DNA from: Ceratodon purpureus
Taxonomy: Eukaryota; Streptophyta; Bryopsida; Pseudoditrichales; Ditrichaceae
Direction: 5' to 3'
Length of the DNA stretch: 64,000 nucleotides
Assembly (NCBI GenBank): GCA_014871385.1
Contig: CM026421.1
Span: 15,002,548-15,066,547, forward strand
Shown: positions 46,052-58,464 of the stretch, in pieces
Layout: each line of letters opens with the position of its first letter
How positions within the stretch are numbered: position 1 is the stretch's first letter
Position numbers and translations under genes: made by a program
The notes under the pieces: model-generated
What the model was told of the DNA's origin: nothing
What the model saw: only the letters and a program-made list of their open reading frames with translations
Databases searched by the model: none

Positions 46052-49000
46052 ATGGAAGTTCTTCGGAGTTGCAGTGCGTTGGGAGCAATTGGGTGTGCAA
46101 GTGCTCAGTCTGTTTGCAGTGCTTCGAAAGTGCACTGTGGTTCTGTTCGTGCGTTCGCCTCGGTTGTTTCTGATGATTTGAGGAGTAGTGCGTTTATTGG
46201 GTAAGTGGTTTTTGGTTTTGAGTCGGTATGTTGGAGTGGTCGGCGTTGTGTTGGTGAATTAGAGGATTTTGGAGTGGTGTAGTGTTTAGAGGATGTTTTT
46301 TTTGCTCCAGGGGTTGGATGTTGTATTTACTTGGCAGCTGTTTGTGATCTGGCAGTGAGGGAGTGAGTTTGGGAGTTGGAAAATCGTGGAAGCAAGCTAA
46401 GTGTAGCGGTAGGCATTTTGACGTATCAGCTCTACTTAGAGACAATGCCAAGTCTGGGGACGATAATGGCGCCCCTCAGTTGAAGATTAGCGGCGATAAC
46501 GGCGCACCTAAGTCTTCTGGGAATGCTAAGTCTGGGGACGACGATAGCGCTTCACAGTCGAAGATAAGCGGCTCGATAAAGCCTTCTGAGAATGTCAAGT
46601 CTCAGAATGGGAATGGAAGCTCACAGTCTAACGAGCAGTCTAAGAGAAGCTCTGAGAACGGGGCATTCAAGCCTTCTGATTCTGATGCACAGGTTAGTTT
46701 CTCACGGTGATGTGATAAGTTGGTTCATTTGTTGAGATGTTATGACCTAAATTTAGGAAGTGAGAGCGGCTTGGCTTTTATCCATCCATGTTACAGTTGT
46801 GAGCTTGCTTCATAGAGAACTCGAGCAGTCAAGTTATCTGCTTGTTCGCACCAATGTGGGCTTTGGAGGAAATGAGATGTGGCGAATTTTCTGTATGGAT
46901 TATGAAATTCGAGGCTTTGTATTGTTCTCAGACTACGAGTTCGGATCAAATGGATTGCAATGGTGCCAATAGTAACCGCTCAGGGCTTTTTCGCACACCT
47001 ATATCTGGAGGGGTGCAGAGTGCTACATCGTCTCACAATCTTCCAGCTCCCGCAGTCGCTGTCCGTAACCTAATTGAGCAGGTACTTTTATGAACTACTT
47101 CATAACTTAAAGTCTTTGGTTTAATATAGAACACTGGACAAGTATTTCAATTGGCAATACAAAGTTCTTTTTAGGCTTAACTACATGAGGCAGACTTGTT
47201 CTGGAGGAATGTATATTTCTAGAGACGCTAATGGTATTGATCTGACTTGAGTTTTCCCGAAGATTTCGAATGCGAATTTTGGAGATGCAATGGGCTTATA
47301 TGTTGAATCATACTGGAAGTATTCATCTAACTTTTGGTTCTACGTGTATGAAACGATAGGCACAGTTTGCCCACTTGTGTACCGTCATGTCTCGCATGCA
47401 TCACCGTCGACAAGGGTACCCGTTTGGCTCATTCGTGGATTTTGCTCCGGACGACTCTGGACGTAAGAGTTGCTCTTTACATCTCGTAATTGGTGTGGCT
47501 TCATTTCATAGGATTATAGAATACGATTGGATGACTTTGTATTTACAAGGAGTCAATTAACTGAAACATGACATCGATGTTATCGCAGATCTAATTTTCT
47601 CCTTTTCCGCACTAGCAATTCACACTAGGAACTTGCTGTCGGACCCAAGGTGTACAGTAGTCATTCAGGTTTGCTCCCAACCCGTTCGGTGACACAGTTT
47701 TAGTGGCTTAAATGCTTCAGTACTCTATAATTTTATTAATGCTGTGTGTTGGGATATAAACATTTCTTGATTGTTGACTTAGTTGCACGACGCTTGCTTA
47801 CATTTATTTTGTGTCTGCAGCTACCAGGTTCGGGTGGTTTGGGAAATGCAAGAGTCACAATCTTTGGTGATGTGTATCCTCTGTCCCCGGATCAGCAGGT
47901 GATTACTATTCACACCTGGTTATGAATTCATGGAATTGAGTAGTCAAGTCAGCATCGCAGGATCACTTTGTGTTACAAACCAGACCCTCTTTGTTCTAGA
48001 TGAATTTTCTTACGAATTATGTATCACATTATGCAGAAGATTCTGATTATTTAGGTCAATATTTATTGCATGTGCAGGAATTGGCTCATAAATTCTATGG
48101 TAAAAAACATCAACATTCTCCTTCACATCAGTGGGGCAATTTCACATATTATCGCATGCATAATATAAGGTGGCTACCGTTAACCCCGCTATTATTGAAT
48201 TGCAGCGTACACTCCTTTAGAATAATCTCCAAGTTAAGTTTAACAGAATAACTTGCTCCACGGATTACACTGAGCTGAAGCGTTGGCGTGTGAATACTAT
48301 GCAGTGATATTTACTTTGTGGGCGGCTTCGGTACAGTTGCATGGGTGGATGTAAAAGAGTATGAGAAAGCAAAGCCTGATATTATTGCAGTGAATGGATC
48401 TGAGAACATCTTGAAGGTATTCTTTCACTCCTCTTTCCTCATCCCTCGTACTTCAGACATTCGTTTGTCTTATCTGAGCTATGGATTTATCTAATGCTTT
48501 CTTTTCCTCACACTACAGTAGATACCACTTTTACCCAACAGTAGGAGGCTGGTGAAAGCAAGAATGATTTAAAATTGATCAAGGTCTTACTCACCTTAAA
48601 GATAGAAATTGCAGGAATCTTATATTTACCTGGTTTGCAGGAGTTGAATGCAACGTACTCAATACCTTTGCGGGAGGTGCTGAATACAGAGGTCGAAGTT
48701 GACGACGTTGCGTTGATTTCAATAGATAGTAAAGGGGCCGATATCCGTGTACGTCAAGGCGTTCAGGTAAATCTCTTTCGACGTTCCTCTCAACCGAACT
48801 CATCTTGAATGCTTGTATGAATTGATAATGAGAAAGTAAGGTGCACTAATTTATGATCACTTTTTGCACTGCAAGTAATAGGTGCACTTAGGTGCAGTAA
48901 GCTGACTGAGCTTAGCAAGTTCTGCAATGTTTCTGACTTGGGGATGGTTTTTCCAATGGGTGCAGTTTAATGTGCAAAGAGTTTCATTCGATGAAGTCCA

Positions 49001-49085
49001 TGCTGTAGAGACTCTGGAGCAGGCAAAGAAAGCATTGCAAAAGGTATTGGACCGAGCTTATGCTTGTCTGGCCTATGCAGATTAG
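46052..49085 (+). CDS. PGR7: Chloroplast FMN-binding split-barrel protein, PGR7 / glutamyl-tRNA reductase-binding-protein homologue
   Basis: A homologue of the Arabidopsis plastid protein PGR7/GluTRBP, which affects electron transport and tetrapyrrole synthesis through glutamyl-tRNA reductase. Ten exons: 46052-46200, 46356-46692, 46932-47081, 47360-47462, 47589-47668, 47821-47898, 48078-48169, 48305-48416, 48641-48766, 48966-49085; 448 residues. The first about 50 residues, rich in Ser/Ala/Arg with few acids, look like a transit peptide. Residues about 52-162 are a Ser/Asp/Asn-rich linker with degenerate repeats that I do not know from the Arabidopsis protein. The barrel follows: RFAHLCTV-like AQFAHLCTVMS, RRQGYPFGSFVDFAPD, AIHTRNLLSDPRC and LGNARVTIFGDVYPL. 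Then come DIYFVGGFGTVAWVDVKEYE and the DUF2470-type domain (ELNATYSIPLREVL, VDDVALISIDSKGADIRVRQG). The terminal exon may instead be spliced at 49043. Confidence 0.88.
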
Positions 49086-49535
49086 CCGACGAAACTATAC
49101 ACATTTCTCACGAGGTTGACACACAAATTACATTTATTGTTGGAGCCTGAGCTTTCGACGTGATCGAACGGACTCAGAAATCCATTGATCAAAGAAAACA
49201 TTTACAAGGTATTGTTTATACATTGTTTCCAATTCATGGAGCATACTGCCAGATCTTCCTACGATATCTTCCATCTGCCTGCCATTATGCTGCATGAATT
49301 AGCTTTGATTTCACTGGGCTGGCTCTCCTTGTGAACCTTTGCTAGAGAAATCATGAGGTCTTATTGGTGCAAGGCAATCTGATGGCAAAAATGAAGTGTA
49401 ACAGCCACATACGCTACCAGGTCGGTCAATCATTGTGCAAGGGGCTTTCAGAAATTAGAAAACTGCAAAACGTTAAGATTTTTGTTGGTGCCATGAGCAG
49501 AAGACCTTTTCTCTTGCCCGTGGCCGTAATCGTAC
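49086..49535. other. Convergent 3' intergenic region
   Basis: About 450 bases between the PGR7-like gene (plus) and the aspartic-protease-like gene (minus). It should hold both 3' untranslated regions, and no other feature was recognised. Confidence 0.5.
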
Positions 49536-51617
49536 TCAAATGGAGGCACAATTCGTTGACGTGAAGCCAAGTCTGCTTCGCCCTTTGTCGAAGATGAGTT
49601 GGTGGTTCTGTTGCATCACATTCCCTATGATGTTATACGACGAGAACCTCGAGTCAGTGTATGTGTCTCTGGAGAGCATAGCCAAGCACAGAATGGTCTC
49701 ACCCTCGTCCATATACATGAAAAGATTCTCCGCTGAGCAGGAGTAATCTGCTGATTTTGCGAAATGCAGCACTGCCGACGGTAGGACGGGATTCGAAACC
49801 TCCGCCACGTTGTAACACAAATCCATCCCCTCGTGAGATGTTTCTTCGTACCTCTTCATCTCCTTTCGCACTGCATTGCGTATGAAATTGTACGCCTCAT
49901 CTCCGAAAACGGACAACGCAATCCTCGCGTCAAAGGCAACACCACCAGAGAAGGCACCCCGTGGAATGGACAACCTCCTACCATTGACGGTGATTCCTCT
50001 TAAACCCACATCGTACCCCGTTTCGACATCGACGATGGGCGTGTACACCACACCCGGAAGAGTCCTCACGTTCCCGAACAACACCGACGTGGATTGATTG
50101 GAGGAAATCTCGGCAGCGAGCAAGCAGTAGGAGAATCTGTCATGTGATACAGTCTGGTTGAGTTGTGAGAAAAGTGAGAGAGCCCCTGGTCCTAGCCCCA
50201 CAAAGCCGCCCGCATTCGCATTGCCACTTCCATTCATGCCCGAGAGGTCGTAGTACTCGTGGCTACATCCAAATGCAAAACTGCCAAGGCTGATGTTCGT
50301 ATCCAAGGTTAGTGAATCCGTCACGAAGTCACCAAGGCTGGCCGTATCCTCGCCGTATGGAGCTTCGTCCCCCGCCCAATCGAAGTCATACAAGCATTGG
50401 TTGCTCTCCCCGCACGAGTTCCAATCCGGTCCTTCAACTTCATCTCCAAAACTCTGCACATCATCGTAACAGTAGGTCAGGCTGGGCCGGTTACAAGAAA
50501 CATGTTCCACGAATGGGGGGACACGGCACTGAGTTTCTGTATGATGCTGCAATTGGAACAAGAGAGCTACGAGACATGCATGCACAGTAATTGTGGACGA
50601 GTGAAGAAAGTCGAGCATAGACCATAATGTGGGGCTAAATTTGCAAGACAGTATTCTCCAGCTACAGAGGTGTCTGACTCCTATTGACATGGCTCACTTT
50701 CTATTGGGTGTGAGCACAAATTGGCTTCGACAATTGTTCTACAGAAACCCCACCTGCCCCCCCGAAACTCAACTACTTCGTTTCACCCCATGTTGAGTGT
50801 AGAGTTCCCTTGGATGGCTTGCAATGATCTATCTACTCTGCGACCAAATTCTCATCTCCATGATTGATTGCTCTCTCCACATACGACTACGATGTGAATT
50901 CTATACCATTGTTCATTGTCTGTGAACTGAACCTAAGTAATGGGACCGAAACTCCGATCATCGAGCAACAAATTAACCACTGAACGAAATGACCCAATTA
51001 ATTCACAAGCAATCTTGACAAAATGCCAAATAACCCAGAGGGATGTGCAAAGCTCCCACACATACCGGGCAAGCACGGCTCGTGCAGCTGATATTCCGGA
51101 ACGTCGTCGACAACCGCGGGTTAAACATCGCGCCACGCTGCTCATAACACCCTTGACCATCAACTTCACCACACGGCAAACACTGCACCCACACAACGCT
51201 CTCCACCGTGCTCATCACAGCAGCGAATCGCTGCGGAGGAGTTCCGATCTTCAGACTCATCACATACTCCCCATCACCCATATCAAGAACTCTCCTCATC
51301 CTCCTCCTCCTTGCCCCACCTCCCCCATCGCCAACATACTCACGACTCCTCCTCACAGACCTTGCAATCCTATCCTCCTTGGATGCACCCACATACAGCG
51401 GCGACGAGGGATGGTCTCGGTGAAGAAGCTCAACACTCAGCACACGATGATCATTGGAACCATCACCATGAGCTCCACTGCTCATGTCTGTGAGAAATCC
51501 CTCCACATGTGCAAGAGCAGGTTTGCCATCACCATGATGCCGAATAGCATGAGCTTCATGGTTGGCGATGGCGATCACCATGAGAAGCTGCAGAAGAGCG
51601 ACTGTGCGGATCGCCAT
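49536..51617 (-). CDS. Secreted nepenthesin-like A1 aspartic-protease fold protein, catalytic motifs lost
   Basis: Pepsin-fold protein of the plant nepenthesin/CND41 type, probably secreted. Two exons on the minus strand, 51617-51066 and 50546-49536; 520 residues with a codon-aligned GT..AG intron. The start MAIRTVALLQLL opens a signal peptide of about 24 residues ending HEAHA. A prodomain (VLSVELLHRDHPSSPLY) precedes GEYVMSLKIGTPPQRF. At the first active site, where the family has DTGS before WVQC, this protein reads VMSTVESVVWVQCLPC. At the second, where the family has DSGT, it reads FDARIALSVFGDEAYN. The fold landmarks are intact: paired cysteines, FAFGCSH, GFVGLGPGALSLFSQL, SYCLL, and NIIGNVMQQNHQLIFD near the end. 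The frame is open throughout, so this looks like a maintained pseudo-enzyme rather than a decayed gene. A role such as inhibitor, as in xylanase-inhibitor relatives, is inference. Confidence 0.88.
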
Positions 51618-52515
51618 GGTTTTGTGAACTCGGATCTGCTGCACAAACAATTTCCTAACTGTGATGATGTGCTTGAGATGAGCTCCTTGTGTAATACTTT
51701 GAAGCTCTGATCTGGGAGGATGATACCCTAAGCTGCTGTTCCTTCCTATTCTTTGGGCATCTCCACGGCGGTGCATTAAGAAGCCCTGTAACACAAGAGT
51801 TGGGCCGGGGAAATATTGGGACCAAACATGTATAGGTAGCCCTTCACTCGGGACGTTGAACCAGAGGGAACAGTGGAAGACCTCTTTATCATATCTGTGT
51901 AGAACAAGTGCACATTGAGCATGGAAATCTTAGAATAGACAAGTTTTCCGGATTGGGGTGGAGTTTTTTTATTTTGTTGCAGCCACTCCTAATCCGGTGA
52001 AAATGCAGTTTGCATGTCACAGTGAACAGAGTGCAACCAAATAGTACAGTTGGTTGTTTGCATGTTCTGGGAGTTTGTGGTTGAAAAAGAAAAGCTGCAA
52101 CAGGTACAATGGATCATATTACAGAATTCTTGAATTGAGTTGATTATAATGAGCCAAGGTTACAAATTACAAATTACAATGACACATTAACAGCTCAAAG
52201 TGTAGCTAGGCAACACCTACTGACTCGGCACTAAAACCAAGTCTGGTTAGTGTTTTGAGCTTTTGAAAGTCTTGCAGCTATCGTTTCGTTTCGGACGGTA
52301 CATGATCCGAGAGGGCAGTAACATCTAGAGTAACGTACAGGGCTTTTCTATATATCTTACAATTCACTGATGATTCATTTCAAAATCACTTGAACAATAA
52401 TCAGACAGTGAACTTCCTGCGTATCATGCATGTTTACTTTGTGCCAGTTCAAAGTCGAGTATGTCAACTTATTCTATGGTAATAAGTTTAAGGTGCCGAA
52501 ACAGTGGGTGATTGG
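51618..52515. other. Intergenic region between the two minus-strand genes
   Basis: About 900 bases: leader and promoter of the aspartic-protease-like gene, then the 3' region of the pectate lyase gene. No other feature recognised. Confidence 0.5.
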
Positions 52516-53964
52516 TCATAGCATAAGAGGACCTGCATCGTTTGTCATGGATGCAACGAGAGCTGCAGGACGGGCGGAGAAGCTGGTTGCTTTGGCGTAG
52601 AAGTTGCCACCGCCTGTGGAACCGGAGTCCGTGAAGAAGGCACCATCCTGAAAGACGTCGCCCACGCTTCTCCAGTTCCACTTCTCCCATCCATCAATGC
52701 TGCTGCCGTCGTCCTGGATGCGCTTCGTCACCTCCTTGAACGTCCCAGCCATGAAGAAGTTGCCTTCGCTGTTGACGGTCGGGCCCTCGCTTCCACCGAT
52801 GGCGTACATAAGCCACGGACTATAGAAGTTGTTTACGATGTGGAAGTATCCAAACCGACATCTGAAAAACGCATCAGAGAATGGGCCATGGATAAGTTAC
52901 GACTGCATCATTTGGAGAAAATGTCGTCAAGGATAGTGCTCACAGGTTTTCATGTTCAACCTACCTTGGAATGCGCTCAACGAGACCCTCGCCGAAGTGG
53001 TTGAATGCAACAGTGACCTGCATGCCCTTGTCGAAGCTGTCCTTCGGGTGACCTCCCAGAAGCATCACCTTATCGTGCTTTGTGAAGTAGTTGTTCGATA
53101 TTGTAACGGCAGTCGAAGCTTCAGTGACATCGACCAAACCATCGGCACACTGGGACAGGAAGTTGTGATCAATCCAAATGTCGTGAGATCCATAAATCGA
53201 GATGGCGTCGCCGTCGGCCTTTCCTCTATCTCCGAAGTGGTCGGGGCTGCCTCGAATCACAGCGGGCCCTGTCTGCTTGATGTCGTGGATGTGCACGCCG
53301 TGGATGATCACATTGTTCACGTGTTGGATGGTAAGGGAAGCTCCTCCAGCTATGTGCACATTCACGCCACGCCCATCTATGGTCTTGAAGCTGTTTACAA
53401 TGAGTTCATTCTTCAGCTTGATGTTCATATTGCGGGAGAATATGATCCAGAGAGGCTCAGTCTGCAGAGCGCCGTATCGGAGGGTCCCAGGTGCGGGGTC
53501 GATTACATCGTGGTCGGTGTCGTCCGTCACGACATATATTGCCCCATTCTTGCCGCCGATGGCGTTTTTCCCAAATCCGACAGCGCAGTCTGCAAGGCCT
53601 TGCCGGTTCGACCTCCAGTGCGGATCGCACCTCCAGCAGTCGTCGATTGGGTTGCCTGTTCCGCATCCGGAGAGCACTCTTCGAGTGTAGTTGTCGCTGG
53701 TAGCAAACACGTTACTGCTGCATAAGAACAATTCAGAGGTCAGCCATGTGAACAGAAAACAGAGTAGCCATGGCTTCGGTGCAATCAGGCTCACAACTTT
53801 CGAAGTACTAAAGCTACTAGCTGCAATGTATGTTACCTTTCATGGATTTCTTGAGCACCATTTTCACTGGAGACAGCTCTCGAGGACTCATCAAGTGGCC
53901 GAGCTGCCCAACAGAGTGGCAGCATTGCAACCAGCAAGAGCAGTTGCAGTGAGTTTGGCGCCAT
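52516..53964 (-). CDS. Secreted pectate lyase (polysaccharide lyase family 1)
   Basis: It cleaves de-esterified pectin by calcium-dependent beta-elimination in the cell wall. Three exons, minus strand: 53964-53837, 53717-52965, 52861-52516; 408 residues, phases consistent. The signal peptide is [20 protein letters not shown]. The PL1 landmarks appear in order: [115 protein letters not shown] and [21 protein letters not shown]. The Asp residues of DGDAIS and the CADGLVDV segment are the expected calcium ligands, and Arg in RIPRCR is the conserved catalytic arginine. No motif is missing, so the enzyme looks functional. It lies tail-to-head with the aspartic-protease-like gene, another secreted protein. 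Confidence 0.95.
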
Positions 53965-54124
53965 GGCTTCTCCTCGTTTCTGGTCAAAACAACACGCTCT
54001 AGTTGTTATTTAGAGTAGTATCACTGCGTCTAGAAGACAACTTCTACACGAAAAACTCTTCACATATTGTGTAAGTGAACTGCAGCCGATCTGTGACTCA
54101 ACAACGTAAGAAAATTCCACTTGA

Positions 54125-54131
54125 CTATATA
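54125..54131 (-). promoter_or_regulatory. Possible TATA box of the pectate lyase gene
   Basis: Minus-strand TATATAG about 160 bases upstream of the ATG. The position suits a plant TATA element plus a leader of about 130 bases. The assignment is by position only. Confidence 0.3.
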
Positions 54132-57100
54132 TGAACGTTCCTCAGGAATCAAAAAGGCCTTCCTGAATTATAAAATTTGAATCTGAACTTTAGCATCCGA
54201 CACATTTTCAGTGCTTATACTTTCACACTGTAAGTGTTGTCCTGGAGAAGCAAATGTGTACAGCAGACAAATGCACATCCCGGATATAAAAACTACCAAC
54301 TGATATTAAGGTGTGCAAGATTATGTACTACCCAGTACTCTTCAGCACTCAAGGCCTCACCGACGCTTACCGAAATGCTGGAGCTAAACTTAGTCGAATC
54401 CTAATTCTGATTTCAACTCAGCACCTCAATGTAACACCATCATCCTGCATCTCCGACTGCGAGCTCCAAAACCTCAGCTAAACCAGACACTGCATCCGGG
54501 TGAAGCTGCAAACTCCAAGCTCAGTTCTAAACAGGGTTTCCTAACTTGTCAAAGAGACTGACCGGCAGAAAGCTTTGATGTACCACAATGTGGAGATAGA
54601 GAAAATAACAGTAAACAGTGTACTTGTCTGTGCCTCTCTCCCTCCAAATCAATCAGCCCCAATACATGCAGCTAATGGTATGGACTCTGGAGTCTGGTCA
54701 GGCTTGGTCAGGACCTGGGGTGCAGGAACCTCATGAATCCGGAGGAGGGAGAGGACTTCTTGAACATCTTGGAAGGACTTGATTGGGATTTATATATGTG
54801 CAGGCGTTTCAATGAAGGCTAGAGCCTCTGCAGCCTTCACGAGTAGTACTCTGCTACTTACCTGCAACCTTAATAACTGAGTTAACTAACTTAACACTAA
54901 CCATGACACAAGCTTAACACTCACAGACATCATTGTTAACAATGTCTGACGTTTGGTCGTATCAGGGGAAAAGGATAGAAGCAAATGATTTTATATTTAC
55001 TGTACTCTAAAATGTTAAGATAATTTTCATCTATCGTAACATGATTGAGACTGAAGGTTTTTCGGATCTGCCAGTGCTATGACATATTGCACTGGATTAT
55101 TTAAAATGGGAGTTGTGTATCTGGAAGGCTAGTAGCATAATGGCCGTGAGATAAGTGTCTGGTAGGAGTGAGTACTTTGAGAGGACTGCAGGGGAAGCAA
55201 GGTGCATAGGAAGGCACCACGGAGATTGAAGATATGTATGCAGAGAGAGACGTATGTTGTGTACAAAAAGCAGTGGATACGGATCTACTTGCCCTTCGAC
55301 ATCTGTTGGGAACATGTAAAGAAACTGATACTAGTAACTACTGAATGAGAATTGAATTATATGTAATTGTGGTGGATTGAAATATAATTTGACCCATTTC
55401 TTCCTGTTAAACATATTGCTAACAGAGATGAACTCGTGAAGCTGGCTGGGAGGCAGAGCTAGAAAGTCTAGACTCCAGGCTAGCTTCACCCATAGATCAT
55501 ACGGTAGCCATAATAGAGGCAAGCACGAGGCTGAGCACAGACTCACAGAGTTGACGATGAATTGAAGCAGCAAAGCCTTGCCCCATAATGTGCTTCTCTG
55601 ACACACCTCGTCCTGATTTGAACGCCTCTGCAGCTCCTCTGAGTCCTCTGCATCTACCACTGTGCGTGTACGTTAACTTGTTTGAATTTACTGCAGACCA
55701 TTATCCTTAACACCATTGGAAGCACCTGTGACCTCACTCCTTCAGCTGCAAAACCTGTTGACATATGTCAGACATTTCTGATGAAAGATAGTATTTATGC
55801 GTATTTTTTTCCTGTATTTTTGTAGTAGTACCTTCATGTTGTGAAGCCGTATCTTAAGTTATGACCAAGTTCAACAACTTCACTTGCGATCCTAGATTCC
55901 TACAGTTGGTAACCTAATCCTGTCAAAGAGAAAGCAGAAGTCAGGCAGTACTATCCACACCCCGTGCGAACTTATTTCATGTTTTCCTCTTAAGTCCAAG
56001 AGAAGTGGCTTTTAATGGAATTTGTTGGTTAAGTTAGCCCTTTCAGGAAAGTTTTCATATGCTCCTCAATAATTTGGATCGCGCAGCTGCACCAGCACCC
56101 AACAGTAAAGTCACTTGTACTTGCTTATCTCACAATGAAGTGTCTTAAATGGGTATTCTCAGTCGACAGGCAATGCAATGGAGGAATAGATAAGATTTTC
56201 GTAGTTTGAATTTCAAATTTTCTGGGCCAGAGTTCACACAGTGTAATCTCACTCGCTTCTAAATCGTCACATTATGCCAAATCAATATCGCAAATTCTGA
56301 GTTCCGATCACAGTTCTAGGACTTTACTCGATGAAGAACCTCGCCTGTGAGGTATGTATATACTGCGAAGTATGTATATGCTCTCAAGGCCGCACAGTTT
56401 CTGGTGAGGTGCTTGTTTCCAGCCTGAGCTGTACTTTGACAATCACAGCTAGCCACGAAGAATATCTGATTCTGGCTTCCAACTGATATATCACTTTGCA
56501 GAACCCGTGTGTCCTCTGAAGAGGATTTTTTACTGATTTCATATACTCCAATGCTTTGTTCTGATGTAACCGTAGGAAGTGGCTATCTCGAGCTTCTCAC
56601 TTGCACAGAGTTGAGCTGCAAGAAAACGTGAGCACATGGCCGATCGGACAACGGCCTTGCGACGTCGGAGAGGAATATGCAGGACAAGTAACTCAGAGGA
56701 GGAATGCAACTACTGAATCGCTGTCATGGTGGGCTCTCTGGTAGTATGGTATGGGGCTCTCAGCGCTAGCTAGCTGCGCAGGAAGTGGACACACATGGTG
56801 GCTGAGTTTGCAACCGCGCGCCGGGGCCACCACGCACGTTAGAGTGAGGGTGCACATGCTTATAATTGCATCTCCCAGGTGCTGTCGGCTTCAGAGGAGT
56901 CGTCTGCAACTCTTGCCAGGCATCACCCTCCTCCTCCTCACCAAGGACCAACTGTGCAGTCACGGCGTTTTCATAGAGCGATGGCAATGAAGAGCAACCG
57001 TAAAGTGTGCAAGGGCAGTGGTTTTGAATGAGTGGATAATTTCTGATTGCCCATACTCTGTCATTGCCTCTGTCATCTAGCGTAATGTTCAAACACTCAT

Positions 57101-58018
57101 CTCATACTCTCAAGTAGGGGTACGTACTCCAAAGTTTGTGAAGCCCGCCTGGTTACAGGATGTTCACTTATTCAAACAACATTATTGCACTTGTATGACT
57201 TGTGTGATGAGCTCTAAAGTAAACTAGAGATTCTGACATAGTTCTAGATCATACTTCTAGATCTTACTAGAGACGTTATGCTCAAAACACTAATCGATGG
57301 TACCTTGCCTTGAAGGATCGGGTTCAAGAGACTCCCGAACATTCTTTGTCGGAGGTTATCGGGCTCGAATTAGTCTTCTGAACGCCCTCACAGGAAATCT
57401 TAGTATGTCTACTAGACTTAGTTGAAACTGAAATAACTTTCGGTGAGATTTCTTATCAAATCATCAACCCGGGATAGTACGTTTTCAAAATTGCAACATC
57501 CAAATATCATAATTCTTACACGCGTAGTACGAAAATTGTGTGGAAAAGAACAAGGCTTATTACAGAGCCATCAAGCATTCGAGCCTGTCGAAAGTCTAGC
57601 AAAAACCAGCTTATCCTATCCTGTCAGATTTTCCGTCAAGAATCATTGCGAAGAGATTCTGGCAACGGAGAGCTGTGTCACTCAGATCGTAACTAAGTTA
57701 AGATGCTTCAACCGCATTTGCTGTAAATGCTACCAAGTGCCCTCAACGAGGTATTGATGATCAGAAGTTTCAAATTCCCTAGAACCCTGGATCACTGTTC
57801 ATAAGGACTCATAAACAACCAAAACTTCCTCAATTAGAAGCCAGAGTGTTGCATTAAACCGGGTGTCCGGGTATATATGCACCATTTGCACCTAATCCTG
57901 TGAGCTCTTTCCAACACTCTCAGAGCTCTCAACGAATCAGAGCTGTAGTTCAAGATCTTTTGACTCCAAAGTTAGAAAAAAGGAGGTAACCTCGGGAGTG
58001 ACTGGGGGACTACCGGTT
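54132..58018. other. 3.9-kb gene-free stretch
   Basis: It begins with the presumed pectate lyase promoter. The open frames at 55331-55660, 56766-57092 (minus) and 57443-57757 (plus) show no recognisable domain or splice context. No tRNA or repeat ends were found. Confidence 0.4.
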
Positions 58019-58464
58019 TTAATCCCTAAACGCCTAAATGACCAAAAACTAGTCGATCTTATTTTTCCAAGTTCTATAATTGTCATCCAAATGACAAATT
58101 TTTTTCCATTTTTTTCATGTTGCAAAGTTGTGAGAAATCTATCTAATCTCATTACTGAATTCTCAAAATAATAATTTCATGAATTTTGGTGCTTCCTTAA
58201 AGTTGAGAACATCAATACTGTGTGTGTATTCAAAAATTCCTTAATACAAATAGCTGAAACACAATTTTGACTATCCGGATGATCTTTTTTGCAGTTGAGT
58301 TTAACTGATGAAATGTAGTTTGACAAATCTATTTTCTAGTCCAATTTAAAGTTTTGGAAAATACCTAAACTTGAGTGATTTATAGTTGGTATAAGATGAA
58401 GGGGTATAACCGTGGCTACTACTTGATTTTCCACGGTTTTAGGTTTTTTCATCATAGTTTTGAA
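58019..58464 (+). mobile_element. Left half of a TTAA-ended element
   Basis: It starts TTAATCCCTAAACGCC, nearly the same as the end of the subfamily B copy at 10175. It runs into the left end of a second TTAA-ended element at 58465. No right end was recognised for it beyond 59390, so it is either a truncated copy or the host into which the second element inserted. Confidence 0.45.

Noticed and set aside
50940-51710. 256-residue plus-strand open frame
   Set aside because: It is antisense to exon 1 of the nepenthesin-like gene, which has the signal peptide and the fold motifs.
52952-53725. 257-residue plus-strand open frame
   Set aside because: It is antisense to exon 2 of the pectate lyase, whose conserved motifs are all on the minus strand.
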